A DNA stretch of 64,000 nucleotides from Druceiella hillmani. Lineage: Eukaryota > Arthropoda > Insecta > Lepidoptera > Hepialidae. Below are positions 47,666 through 59,285 of the stretch, one piece after another (position 1 is the stretch's first letter; every line of letters begins with the position of its first letter). Both the position numbers and the translations under genes were made by a program. The stretch lies in assembly GCA_039881145.1 (NCBI GenBank), contig JAYKKI010000074.1, positions 5,967,001 to 6,031,000 on the forward strand. The letters run 5' to 3'. The notes under the pieces are model-generated. The model saw nothing but the letters and a program-made list of their open reading frames with translations. It was not told where the DNA came from and ran no database searches.

Positions 47666-48970
47666 CTATGATGATACATGATTTTGAAACTGAGAATAAA
47701 ATTTCGAAAAATAAAATTTATTTTTTCTTTTTTTTAGAGCGGTTCCTAATAAGCAATTTATAGTGTTTTTTTTATTCAATTTATGTTTGTTGATTCTTGT
47801 GTCCTGAGCAGACTTTACATATACCATTGTGTTTATCGATACCTGAAACTTCAGGTAATTTGTAAAACATTTTATAGCTTGCTGGTACTCTTGTGCATAA
47901 TTTGTGGACGGGTTAGCTCCAAGGCCAGAGTTTTCAAGTATTGTCTCGGAGTAATAACAACATTTGTGTTTATACATAATTTGTTGTGTTGTTCCAGTGA
48001 TATAAAAAAATCGAAAAAAATTATCTTAGTGGCCATCTGCATGCTACTGGAGCCACAGAATATTTTTCTTTGAGACAATCTACCACATCAACTGCCCCTT
48101 TTGTTTGAATAATAGGAGATGATTTCACTGCATGAAGTGTACTAGTTTCATGAAGTGTACTAATCATAAGAATTATTCTGTTTTTTATTTGTTATATAAG
48201 AAACCAAAAGCTTACTCATATGAAATCCAAAGTTACTACTAGGTCTTGGTCTTACTTTGATATCTAGAAATAATGGAGGAATTTATTTTTTATTTTTTCT
48301 TGCTTAGTAATTCGTCAGCTAATGGAATCAACAGTGAAATAATTACGAGCCCTTATATTTCGCCCTGTATTCAGTATATTTTTTGATAAACGATTTACGA
48401 CAAGTGAAGCAGTGTAGCAAATTTGTATTACCCATTTGGTTGCCTTCCTGGTAAATTTATAAATTACTTGTATAAAAATAATTTCAATCATACGAAGCAT
48501 ACACTTTTATGCCATACTGTCTTATTTGCAATGTACATACGGAATTTGCCACCACCTCGAAATTATTCCACCATTTCATCGAAAGTCATATTTTCTCTAT
48601 CCTGGTAATTAGATCGACACTTTGCCAAAAAACCATCAAATATTTCATGATTCGGAGGGAGATTGTCACACACCGATCTTTCCTGGATGGTATGAATATC
48701 GTAACATTTTATGGTTCTCATCAGAAAAAGAAACCTATTACTATACATTACGGCTCGTAAAATATCAGGAGCTGTACCGTCTTTGTCCCACATTTCCTTC
48801 AAATTTAAGAGACCATTTTTATATACCAGCCATATACAAAATACCAATAAACATATTCAGTCCTCTGATAATAGTTTCTTTACAATTTCTCTTCCTTGAA
48901 AATCTATTTTCAATTTTTCTAACATGAATATTCATATTTCCAACTATTGCAGTCAGTATTTGATCACCCA
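47666..48970 (-). pseudogene. piggyBac-like transposase, broken
   Basis: Reading the minus strand from 48970: 'GLNMFIGILYMAGI', 'LNLKEMWDKDGTAPDILRAV', 'RFLFLMRTIKCYD', 'IFDGFLAKCRSNYQDRENMT' then 'FDEMVE', a stop, 'FRGGGKFRMYIANK', later 'LSKNILNTGRNIRARNYFTV' and 'ADELLSKKK', then 'AVDVVDCLKEKYSVAPVACR' plus 'WPL', then 'YLKTLALELTRPQIM', and a Cys/His tail with 'GICKVCSGHK'. This is the full order of a piggyBac-family transposase, a cut-and-paste enzyme that integrates at TTAA. At the catalytic position in the D-N-x-F-T block the copy reads R-N-Y-F; the Asp of the V-D-x-x-D block is kept. Several stops and frameshifts occur. N-terminal sequence beyond 48970 and the TTAA-flanked ends were not resolved. 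Confidence 0.9.
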
Positions 48971-49229
48971 CAAAAAATAAAAAAATCTATAACGTATTTG
49001 AAATGAAGAAGTCATGATAAAACTCGTTCTTTTCAAAATTCTTCTTTTTTTCTTCTGCTTAAAGTTCTTCTTCCACGTCCATCCATGAAAATACAAACTA
49101 ATTTTAGTAATTGCATATTTCATAAATATTTAATCGTCATGCATATTAAAAATAAATATAAGACACGAGAAATGTACTCAAAATTGAATTTTAAAAAAAT
49201 GTATTGTAAATCGTACAGTTACTTCGACG
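48971..49229. other. Likely N-terminal flank of the piggyBac relic
   Basis: On the minus strand 49084-49030 reads 'MDGRGRRTLSRRKKEEF' before a stop, a basic stretch that could be the decayed start of the same element. Not certain. Confidence 0.25.
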
Positions 49230-49375
49230 CTCGCGTAATGAAAAATATTCCACACGACGGTCACTGGCTCAATCAACCGGACCCTGTAAGCGACGGGAGC
49301 GTACTGACTCATCGACAACCGTTCGCCCGGGACGGAGAACGTGTAAAACTCAGCTGCTGAGCGAAAAAAACTCAT
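49230..49375. promoter_or_regulatory. Regulatory-like block near 49.3 kb
   Basis: A short CpG-bearing block ('gacgctcgcgtaatg', 'gtaagcgacgggagcgtac', 'gttcgcccgggacggag'). Overlapping frames on both strands are unrecognised. Confidence 0.25.
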
Positions 49376-51164
49376 GTAAGTATTTTTAACAAAATATTGA
49401 TCATCTTAAATTTTCCATGAGCAAAATACTCATAGCGCGAGTACTCGCTGATTAAATGTGTGAAATCGTAGGTCAACAGGAGTATTCTGACAGGTACAAA
49501 AGTAGCATGAGCAATTTTCCTCATACTGTCACAGCTAAAAATTCTCACCGTATACCAGAAACATTGACATACGAAACTACGGTTATTTGGAGTCGAGGTA
49601 GTAGTAATTCGTAATTGAAAAAAAAAGAAAGAGCCTGGTAGTATGAAAAGTGATTCAAAATCATGAAATAAAATATGATACGGAGCGATGTTGAATTTGT
49701 TGAAAAACAATTTGCAATTGCCAGCGAAATGGGCCCTTTTGAACAATTATTGAAATGTAATTGACGATAAGGACATAAAAATAGAAGTTGATCAGACACA
49801 TACAATTTTTGTGGATAAGTTGATTTCAACTTTATAAATACGCCTTAGAGAGTATACCTGTGTCTATACAGCTCGCAAAAAATGTATGTCCAACCGCAAT
49901 AATTACAATTAAATTTGGGAAGCTAAGATTTTGTCATGAAATACGAATGTGAATATAAAGTAATAAAATAATAATATAAAAGATACATTTTTCCTTTTAC
50001 ATAGTTGAACCGTAGAATAATCAAATCAGACTCGCTTTAAAAGTCTGATATTTGAAAAAAATAAAGTCATTTCGATATATTTATTATATGACGACTCACA
50101 ACTCTTAGAAAAAAAAGCTTAAAGCTATCAGAAAATTTCATTCAAAATAAAATAATATTGATAAGGTCAGCTGATTGTGCACAGCGGTGATATGACGTTT
50201 TTTCATAATTTTCATTATAAATATGATTCTAAATAAAAAAAAAATTATTTAATAAAAATTTTTATAAATGTTTATATTCGTCAGAATAATACGCCGAATC
50301 ATCACTGCGAAAATACGACGCTGACATTTCGAACGCGCATCACTTGTAGAGTGACATACGCCTTCGAGAGGTTAAGGACAACTAGCGCCACTCAAACGTC
50401 AGTAATTACATTAAAATGAAATAAACATATAGACAATAATACATCATAGAAGATATAAGAACTCGAATGGTAGGTAAATACAGTCGTAGCGTATAGCAAT
50501 TTACGCCACTATGTTTTTTTGAAATATTGTTTGTGATTGTGTTTTCGTTTGAACATTTATTATTTTTATTACTCCTCAGATTATCAGTCCTTTAACATGC
50601 CTAAATTTTGTTCACCCGATTCTTTTTTGATCTTTCCTATCCTTGTTATATTGTTGTCAGTTTTTTCCTATACAAATGTTGAACATGTCCAAAATCTATT
50701 TAATATTCCAATATATGGTATAATTTTTTCCACTAGCACGGACAATATGCAAATATTACACATTTGTTTTCAATTAATGTCGTACTTCGTTCTCCTAAAA
50801 AAAAATTGAACATTTTGAACTCCTAAAACTACAAGCACATCGTCTGAACTAACGATTGACTACTGGCTATTTGAGATATACAAAACCATATTAAAATTTT
50901 GAGAACTATATCCTGCATATTATTAGCTTCATAGTAGTTTAAATGTGGCTATATATTTATTTCAGTACAATAAAAATATGTATTTTCAAACTGTTTAAAC
51001 TTTTAATCGCATTGGTTAAAAATTACGTTCAGAAGTATTAATTTCAAATGTGAAAAATATTACATTAACCGTAATCATCTTCCTTTGCTTAAAACATCGC
51101 AAAGAACACTTCACGCAAACATAGTTAAATCACTTTAGAATCGCTACCGCAAACTCTATCGAAA
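49376..51164. other. Spacer, no gene seen
   Basis: Overlapping minus-strand frames of 124 and 94 codons (49746-49372 and 49829-49545) are Phe-rich and match no family I know; I treat them as chance. 50315-50405 is locally richer in G+C ('cgaacgcgcatcacttg', 'actagcgccactcaaacg') and may be an old repeat. Confidence 0.4.
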
Positions 51165-51430
51165 CACGAGGCATATTACGCAAAATCAATTAGCGTTATT
51201 AGCTAGAGCGCTGGGCGGGCGGGCGCTCGTCTTGCCGGCGAGCGGGCCGGGCGGCAGGGGTAATTTATTGGCATCTCTTAATTAGGGATAAGTCTAATTG
51301 GAGGCTTAGTCGCTGTAACGAGCGTCCGGGCGCCGCTCTAATGATTGCGGGCCGCGTCATGTGGGAGGCGTACGTCATACTCACGTCGCGGGGCCAGTCG
51401 GCGCAGTCACAATTGTCGGTGGAGTGCGCA
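51165..51430. promoter_or_regulatory. Regulatory-like block near 51.3 kb
   Basis: Very CpG-rich: 'gctgggcgggcgggcgctcg', 'gagcgggccgggcggcaggg', then 'cttaattagggataagtc', then 'gtccgggcgccgctctaatg' and 'gattgcgggccgcgtcatg'. Alternation of G+C-rich runs with TAAT words matches the 16.3 and 18.5 kb blocks. The 63-codon frame at 51341-51532 is its by-product. Confidence 0.4.
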
Positions 51431-53463
51431 ATTGATGGTAGCTCTGTGGGCTCGGTGATTTGTCTAGTATTTCGGTGTGTCAGTATATTGCTGGTCGGTG
51501 CATGTTGCGTATCTTGGCCTTTATATATATGACTTCACGATATGTTCTGAAACAATGAATTTAGGCTTGCCCTAAAGAGACTATATGCAAAACATACGTA
51601 AGAGACATGTAATGACGCTGATTTATGCGGTCAAAATTTATAGTTGAATGTATATTTGTTTGTATAATTGAGCATAGATTTCTTGTTTTCTCAGGAAAGT
51701 CACTTGTTTATACATATACATAGATGTAATTTTATAGTTACTTTCGGAACCTGCAATTTGGGCTTTTCAGTAATGGCAAGAAACATATGCAATTATGAAG
51801 TTATGTGATGACGTTTATGTGTAGATTATTTTTTATGATAATTTTTAATCTTTATCCAAAAATATATAGTTACACTGTGTATGATATTAATGTATGCTAT
51901 AGAAATCGCTTTTATGTACGAACGCACCAAACTTTGTAACAATAATGAATTGGGATGAAACATTAAATTTTCACAATCAAAATTGACCTTAGATTTATTA
52001 TGTGATTTTCACTCACTTTCCGGTGACTGAGACAAGAAGAAAGTATGAAGTGTTGTATATGTGTGTTTCTGTATATTGTGATGGTTAAAGCAATCAATTG
52101 ATTGGATCATTTTTCTTTGGACAATTTAATGTAAATATCTCCAGTCATTTTCTCCTAATTTTTCACATCTCGAAACTTAGGGAATTTGCAAAAGAAAAAC
52201 TAAAAATTTGGTTTTTTCATAAAGATATGTTTTCGCAAATTTTTAAATAATATGGGATCATTCGTTTTCTCGACAAAATTTTTAGTAGGGTATCTTTCAC
52301 ACAAAACGTAAGTAAAATTAATGCATTCGTACAGTGAGACTGGGGCGTGATGCCGGTGCTATAATTACATAATGATTAGTGCTTTACACACTCAAAAATG
52401 TAAATGTGTCATAAACTCAACATTAAAATAAAACTAAAAAACATTATTGCGATTTTGCATAGGTATGGCATATCTTTCATGAAAAAATTGTGCTGTTAAT
52501 TTTTGACCATTTACTCAAATTATTCAAACAAAGTTTAATTCTCATTTCTATGCATAATTTCGAAACTGAATTATCGTCATGCGATTTTCTCATAGCACGA
52601 TTAATATTGGCGGTAGCTTTGGCATATGTCTGACGTTGTAACGCAATGTCATTAATTTTACGAGTTTGTCGTTGTATGTAGCAACATAATGTTTTCCAGA
52701 TATGTGTGACATGTTGAAAGTTACAATGAAAACCTTATACTTTGAAAGAGTAATTTACCATTGAGCAATATAACTTACATAGTTTGTTATTGAATCGCTA
52801 AAATTTAACTTTTTCTACTAGCTTATTTCTCGGTTTTAATTAAAACGGATTCTTCAATAAAAAACATGATCTATTCATTTGATAAAAGGTATTTTTTTTA
52901 ATAATCTTAAAAATTGACCGAGTTATAAAAGTTTAAATTTAATCTTTAGACAAGGACGAGAATACTGTGTTGTGAGGTCATTTTTAATATTGCACATTAT
53001 ATTCTACAAGAGGAAAAGAGACAGGTTTATACCCAACCCTATCCGTATCTTCAAATTTAGAAGCCTACAACTGGGTTATTTTTCAATCAATTTTTGAATT
53101 TTTTCAAGACTGGTTTTTAATTAACTTATATTTCACAATATTGTACGAAAAGATATCAAAATTTAGAATTAGTCAACTACCGTTATCATGAAAGTGGTAT
53201 CATGAAAATAATAAGCTAACTATTTCTTACCTAGTTTTTGTGTTAACGTAATCGGAAATATTTTACTTTAAAAAAATCGTATAAGAAAACTAGAATTCAT
53301 AATGTTTATAACAAGTATCCAGTGTATGTTTTAATAAATGCAAATCTCGTCATGTGACAGTCGACTGTCATCCTCATACCGTGTAGGTTAATTGGTTTGT
53401 TCGGTATTTTTGACATTACAAGTGATTGACATACATTTACTTATTTATCTAGTAACATATTAT

Positions 53464-53468
<5 letters not shown>
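51431..53468. other. A+T-rich spacer, no gene seen
   Basis: No open frame, RNA gene or transposon protein recognised. Confidence 0.5.
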
Positions 53469-53555
<87 letters not shown>

Positions 53556-53556
53556 A
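53469..53556. repeat. (AT)n-(AC)n-(AT)n microsatellite
   Basis: About 52 bases of AT, eight AC units, then another AT run. Confidence 0.95.
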
Positions 53557-53929
53557 ATTCGCACTACGACGTTTTGTACACATTTATGCACTTATAAACA
53601 TTTAAGTGTACATAATATTATTATTAAATTATATAAAAATATTAATTTTTCACAACGTATGCATATTGTCTATTAAAATTTTCCTGGGTGCAAAAACATA
53701 GTGCATATTTAAATAATGCTAAGAGCTATGACGACACTAAAGCTTTCGTGTGATCTTCTAGCCAAATTATGTAAACCTGATTTTTGTTTCTTTATTTTTG
53801 TGATTCTCGCAACTAGCCTTTCAATTAACCCCACATGATAAATAAAAAAAAAATGAGTACTTTATTTACATTTTCATTAATTCTTATATTAATGTTTTAA
53901 TAATTTAGCTAGAGCAAACTATGTGGGTC

Positions 53930-54057
53930 AATAAGATGTATTACTAAGCCACATTTCAAGTTTCTATATCGCATAGTTTCTCAGAACATGAACTGCGAGA
54001 AACAGACACATGATTTTAACAAGGTTCCTTTTTTATTTTAAGGAACGCTAAAAAAAT
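53930..54057 (+). repeat. Diverged interspersed repeat end
   Basis: 'tttcaagtttctatatcgca', 'gcgagaaacagacacatg', then 'aaggttccttttttatttta' and 'aaggaacgctaaaaa'. This is the same tail pattern (paired ggttcc / ggaac before 'ctaaaaa') as the 39775 copy. Confidence 0.5.
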
Positions 54058-54719
54058 TTACTATATAACTATATTAGTATACTATATAACTGTATCAATA
54101 CTAATAAGTATTTCACAATAGCTTTCGAACTGTATCATTTGCAACTTAATATTTGACACTTGAGTCACACGTATGATATAAAACTATATTTCTGTGTATG
54201 TTAGAATTTAACGGCATGTACTAAGTCTTCGATAAATGATTCACTATGATAAGCAATAATTAAAATACATATTTTAATTTCAGGAGGTCTGACTCACAAG
54301 TGTAAGTCCTAAATTCAGATAGTGGCACCAACCCAAACAACATTTTTTATTGACGTCTTCTAATTTGTAGATCTAAAAATCTAAATAAAATCTTCATATT
54401 CCTAATATCAATATTGCATTGTCATTAAAAATTATAATAACAGCGCAATCATTATCTGGTCCAAATGAAATTTAAATTCTTATTCGTAAAACTTAAAATT
54501 AAAGAAATTTAATTAATTCTTATTCGTAGATTCGTAGAACTTTTCACAGCCTCCTATACTTTGTTAGCACGTTATCAAACAACATCGTATATAATCCGTC
54601 TAACCACCTAATCCAATCCAATCAGTCCAATCCAATCACACTTCGCGATTTCTACTTGAATTGAGATTTGCATTTAGAATTATTCTAACGTTACTCGTCT
54701 CTGAAAAAGATTAATAACT
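54058..54719. other. A+T-rich spacer, no gene seen
   Basis: Local echoes such as 'actatataact' (54061, 54080) and 'ccaatccaatca' (54613, 54628). Confidence 0.5.
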
Positions 54720-55085
54720 TTAGTGGTTATCGATGCAGCTCAACTGCATTTACACATTGATGAAACGTTTCGGACAACAATTTTTATTAGCGAGATTTAG
54801 TCTCGTATGTCCACAACACAAATTGGAGCATTTCGTGCAATAAACCGTTAATTAATTTAATTGCTCTTTAGATTTAACTGTAATTCCAATTTCGTTATCA
54901 GCGTTACTCGGAACTGTTAATTAGTCACATAAATCTTTCTAAAATACGGTGAGTAGGTTAATTTTTCATTTTAATTAAAAGACGCTGATGCAAATATGGT
55001 AATTGATCGTATTTGCATAAACATCCTCGGTAAATCATTGCTGTCACACTATAAATTATCGACTTAACTGTATTCATAATAAAGT
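54720..55085. promoter_or_regulatory. Regulatory-like block near 54.9 kb with paired octamers
   Basis: Dense in TAAT cores ('ccgttaattaatttaattgc', 'actgttaattagtcac'). ATGCAAATA at 54988-54996 faces TATTTGCAT at 55010-55018, an inverted pair of perfect POU-family octamers 13 bases apart around 'aattgatcg'. No coding frame. Confidence 0.45.
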
Positions 55086-55331
55086 TAGCATTTTAATTTG
55101 AATAAAGCTATACGGATAATATAATTTTTTTTCATTCAGCCGTCATGAAACAGAAATATAACTATTCCTGACTACGCTATGAGCATCTCCAATTCTATAA
55201 CAATAGAAATATATTTTCCAAAAAAACTAGCTACTGTACGTAAAGTTACTTCATTACTGCCCACTGTTTAATCAACACGATGTCTAATAAAATTTCATTC
55301 TATGGTATTTTGTCCATATATTTTAAAATTG

Positions 55332-55376
55332 GTCAGTCAGCCTCAGTCAGTCAGCCAGTCAGTCGGTCAGTCAGCC
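55332..55376. repeat. (CAGT/CAGC)n tetranucleotide repeat
   Basis: About eleven imperfect four-base units ('cagtcagcctcagtcagtca' and so on). Confidence 0.9.
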
Positions 55377-55636
55377 TTCGAGGTCATAAACTATAAGCCC
55401 TACAGAAATTAAATTTACATGTTTATGTAAGTCGGTAACATGAAATCTAATGGAATACTGTTAGTGAGTCGGAGTCGGATAAAAACAAACTCACCCAAAG
55501 GTAATTATTTTATTTGTATATCAATTTGTTTATGTACGTAGCTACAGTAAGGTTTAAAATAACATTTACTTAATAAATAACACGTCTCTTATTATATGTG
55601 AGTGTCAACATTATGTGGTTTGGTGATTTATTGGCC

Positions 55637-55689
55637 TTATACTGTTTTACTTATATGACTACATTGGTCATATAAGTAAAACAGTATAA
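55637..55689. repeat. Perfect 23-bp hairpin
   Basis: 'ttatactgttttacttatat' plus 'gac' (55637-55659) pairs exactly with 55667-55689 around the 7-base loop 'tacattg'. Immediately downstream, 'atggtctaatttttct' and 'atagtctaatttttct' form a separate direct duplication (about 55720-55778). Confidence 0.95.
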
Positions 55690-57388
55690 AAATATCTATA
55701 AAAATGATTCAATGAATTATATGGTCTAATTTTTCTAACTAAAAAATTATTCAATGGACTATATAGTCTAATTTTTCTTTCAAATTGTTTCATATTTTTT
55801 TTACTATTCTAGTTCACTTTGTAAAATATTTAGAGAGTATGAAAATATTTTATTTTCATATAATTTTTCAAAGCTCTGGGTCTTTCCTACTACTATATCG
55901 CTTTAAGTATGTAATTTTTTACCTAACACATTTGTATACCAAATTCTGTTATTTTAGCATCGTTAGTTCCTACTTCCTACTTTTCATTCTAAAAATTGGC
56001 TTTTCTTCCATGCCCATAAAAACTCCACGCAAAGTGAAAACCCCCATAACTCTACATTTTGTATTTATTACATAGAACATTTTTAGGTGCATCAGGATGA
56101 AAACATATTCTTCCTCTTGGTTTCGCGGTTAATGCTTGATTATAATCATACTATATGATAGTTTGTATTTATAAACACATACGTAGTATTAATTATATAG
56201 AACCTAGTAGATATCAATCGTATTTTACACTAATTAGTAAGGAGTGTGTTCATATTTTTCCAATAAAATTTAAAGGGATACCTAGTGAAAATTTTGTTAT
56301 GAATATCACATAAAATTCATGAAAACTTGACAATATCCGTTATGGCTATTTAAACTTCTACTTTTCAATGCTTACTTCATCAATAAGTCCACAATGAATA
56401 AGTAAATATTAATTTTAGTATATTTTTCATTAACTATACTGTTCACAAATATTACTATTTATACTTCAGACTAATCTTTGCACCCGACTTAATACTCATG
56501 GGCTTATACAATGGCTGATACAATAATTCAATATTGAACTTATAATTTACTCGTAATGATATTTCGCTTGCGTGATTTAACTAGTTGTAGTGCCATCTGT
56601 TGGGCAAAACATGAAACTAATTGTATGTAGTCATTTGAATTAATATTAGTCTATTATATTTATTGTTATATCTGTATGATCATCTGTAATCGGAAATTTT
56701 ATGCGATACTCAAACGTTTTATTGGCATCATCCCATTTGAAAACATTTTCGGAGATAATTTTATTTCAAGCAACCATTCCATTAAAGCCCTATGAAAACC
56801 TCTTCAACTAATTTTACGTGATGTCCGGTTAAGTGGAAAAACAGACATAAAGAAAAGAAGTCTAAAAACCAAGGACTTTTGTTTTAATTTTTTACTTAAA
56901 ACTTGTAAATAAATTATAATTTGTTTCAAAGTAACACTGAAATACTTGGCTTTATCACGAAAAAGTATTTTTGTACATTTGTCAAATTAAAACGATTAAT
57001 CTAGTGAAGAGTATATTTAAATTGATAATTAAAATGTTGCTATTAATTTTTAAAGGATATTGCCTAATATTTGTCAAAGAGTTTATAACAAAATATTAAT
57101 GCGCAACTCGGTCAACCCAATAATAACTTTAACTTAGATGTATGATTATATTTCAAAACAACATTTTAAATTGGTAATTTCCATCGGCTATTACTCAAAT
57201 AAGATTAAAGTGCATTGGAATGATAATGCGGAGGCGCAGCGTGGATTCGAATAAGAATTGACGTAAAAAGTGTATATATATATCGTAGGATTACGTAACA
57301 GTAGTCGGATATTCATTGTGGTTCCGGGATTCAACTCCTGACCAAAACATTCCTACGAAATGAAACGATCGTATTACTTAAGCAGTAC
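55690..57388. other. Spacer, no gene seen
   Basis: The 96-codon frame at 55785-56075 is Phe/Ile/Leu-rich and unrecognised. 'tagtgccatctgttgggca' near 56588 resembles a word common in lepidopteran repeats. 57180-57360 is somewhat less A+T-rich. Confidence 0.4.
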
Positions 57389-57449
57389 CAATCGAGATTT
57401 TAAACGATACTTCTCGGCAAACGAGAAGTATCGTTTAAAATCTCGATTG
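57389..57449. repeat. Perfect 28-bp hairpin, 5-base loop
   Basis: 57389-57416 ('caatcgagattttaaacgat' then 'acttctcg') is exactly reverse-complementary to 57422-57449 around the loop 'gcaaa'. The strongest simple hairpin in the window. Confidence 0.97.
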
Positions 57450-57715
57450 ATGATGCCGTGTCACTTTCATTTGTGTTTTTAAAAGATTTATTGTTAGTGC
57501 TTTGTAATATTAACTGAACTCTTTGACCTCTCGCAAAGAATGTGAATTAAAGAAGTTTAATAAAATTTAACACACTAAAATTTATTTATTCCCTCAAATT
57601 TTTGAAGCAAGACAGAGTATGCCCTGGTATCGCACTGGTTACTACTTTTCTGCGTATGTTACACATAATATATAAAACATTAGAATGGATGTTAGATTGT
57701 TCCACAGATATTATT

Positions 57716-57835
57716 GAAAATGATCACAAAAATAACCCATCCCTCCCCCATTCTGCTAAAGTCAAAATTATGAAAAAAATAGCATTACTAGACGTTACCG
57801 GAAAACTACAGCATTGAAAAATTTTAAACGTTTAA
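57716..57835 (+). repeat. Direct repeat, first copy
   Basis: 'cacaaaaataacccatccct', 'cattctgctaaagtcaaaat' and 'ttactagacgtt' recur in the same order at 58689-58805. The 71-codon frame 57602-57817 ends inside it and is not a recognised gene. Confidence 0.85.
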
Positions 57836-57960
57836 AAATTCAACGCTGGCGGGCCGTTGAAGCTGACCGGATCCGCTGGAGAAAGCTTGTCGAAACAGCC
57901 TTGACCTATAGTAGGTTGTAGTGCTAACCAAGAAGAAGAAAAAGAAAATATATACATACC
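57836..57960 (+). pseudogene. Possible LINE C-terminal tail
   Basis: One frame from about 57840 reads 'RWRAVEADRIRWRKLVETAL' followed by 'TYSRL' and a stop, then a basic 'PRRRKRK' stretch. The W-R-x..W-R-K-L spacing resembles the extreme C-terminus of RTE-type LINE proteins common in Lepidoptera. Only about 30 codons survive and assignment is tentative. Confidence 0.35.
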
Positions 57961-58688
57961 AGGCAGTATAAACATGGTGAAAAATAATATCAATATTTTT
58001 TATTAATTTAATAGAATTACTGTTATCTCCAAATATTTTATCCACTTAAATACATACAGAACCCTAGTAGTGCGAGTTCTACTCGCTTCTGACGAATTTA
58101 TTTTTACTTTACCACAAAATTCTTATCTATAATGTGTATACATTTATGTTATTGAGTGAGAAATTTCTTTTATGTGGTATCAAATCACTTTCAGGTTTAC
58201 AGAAACTTGTATTTGTCTTCAAATTTTAGCTCAAAGTTCACCAGGGTCTATTGTATTTACAAATATGTAGGTCTGTGTATATATGTAAATGAAATATTTC
58301 TAAAAGTATGCAAATATACATATACAAAACACACAAAAGTTATGGTTCTTAACAAAATGACCGATATTTATCCATACGACTATTACTATAAAAAATATCT
58401 TAAATTTGAAACAGTACAGATAGAAGACTTACTTGACAATTAATTAAGGTAATATGATTATTTTCATAAAGATTAGTTTTCATAAAGAGATGCGGAATAT
58501 TGGCTCCAAAAATAATTTTATTTTTTAAATTTTCTTTTATCTTTTTACAGTAAATACATCTCTCAAAGATTTTTCGAAATTCATTGATTGAACAAAGGTA
58601 TAAAACTTAAAAAATCGCGTACAGCGCGTCACTTTAAACGGCTTATACTACACACACGTCAGACCATCTTATATAAAACAGAATATTT
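57961..58688. other. A+T-rich spacer, no gene seen
   Basis: The 95-codon frame at 58156-58443 is Tyr/Lys-rich and unrecognised. Confidence 0.4.
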
Positions 58689-58805
58689 TTAATGACCACA
58701 AAAATAATCCATCCCCCTCCCCATTCTGCTAAAGTCAAAATTACGAAAAAAAAAACAGTGTTACTAGACGTTTACAGGAAAAATACGGCAATGAAAATTT
58801 TAATT
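58689..58805 (+). repeat. Direct repeat, second copy
   Basis: Matches 57716-57835 ('cacaaaaataatccatcccc', 'cattctgctaaagtcaaaat', 'ttactagacgtttacagg') with a few substitutions and a longer A run. About 970 bases separate the copies. Confidence 0.85.
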
Positions 58806-59094
58806 GAAAACTATAGAAATATAAAAGCTATACGACCAAAATAACCTGTTTCAGGAGGGTTTTAAAGTTTCCTTTTATGGGTTTCCTTTTATATTGTTCT
58901 AGATTTTATGTATTTTGGCCTCGATGGAAATACATTTCTGAGTTCACTATTTTGCCGAATTTCATATTAAACGCAATTAAATACTCATGAAATTTAGCAC
59001 GCAATTATTGTTAGACAATGTCTCTGTGATGTAATAAAATAATTCACAGGAGATAGGCAAAAAACAACCCAGAATAGTAGAATAATCGATATCG

Positions 59095-59250
59095 GGTATA
59101 AACTTTTTAGGGTTCAGTAGGCAGAATAAAAACCCTTATAGTCTGTATACCACAACCGTTTTACCCGCAGACTATTAGTACTATAAAGATAAAATTTGAT
59201 ATAGATATAACGCCTACAAAGCTATGGATGATAAAAAATTTTCAAGTTTC
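59095..59250 (-). repeat. Interspersed repeat, 'agggttc..acccttatagt' family
   Basis: Plus-strand reading: 'tttttagggttcagtaggca', 'acccttatagtctgtata', 'cgcagactattagtactata', 'aaatttgatatagatat', 'aacgcctacaaagc'. I recognise the order as another widespread lepidopteran repeat end. It abuts the pogo-like relic. Confidence 0.6.
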
Positions 59251-59285
59251 TACAGTATTTCTAAGAAACTTACTTTTACTACTGA

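Noticed and set aside
47783..48073. 96-codon plus-strand frame
   Set aside because: It is the shadow of the minus-strand piggyBac-like transposase remnant.
48509..48927. Plus-strand frames of 61-101 codons
   Set aside because: They lie opposite the clearly recognisable piggyBac reading on the minus strand.
49372..49829. Overlapping 124- and 94-codon minus-strand frames
   Set aside because: Phe-rich and low in charged motifs, with no family resemblance; overlapping frames on one strand cannot both be real.
57318..57350. tRNA B-box-like 'ggttccgggattcaactcc'
   Set aside because: No matching A-box at the right distance and no cloverleaf could be drawn by eye.
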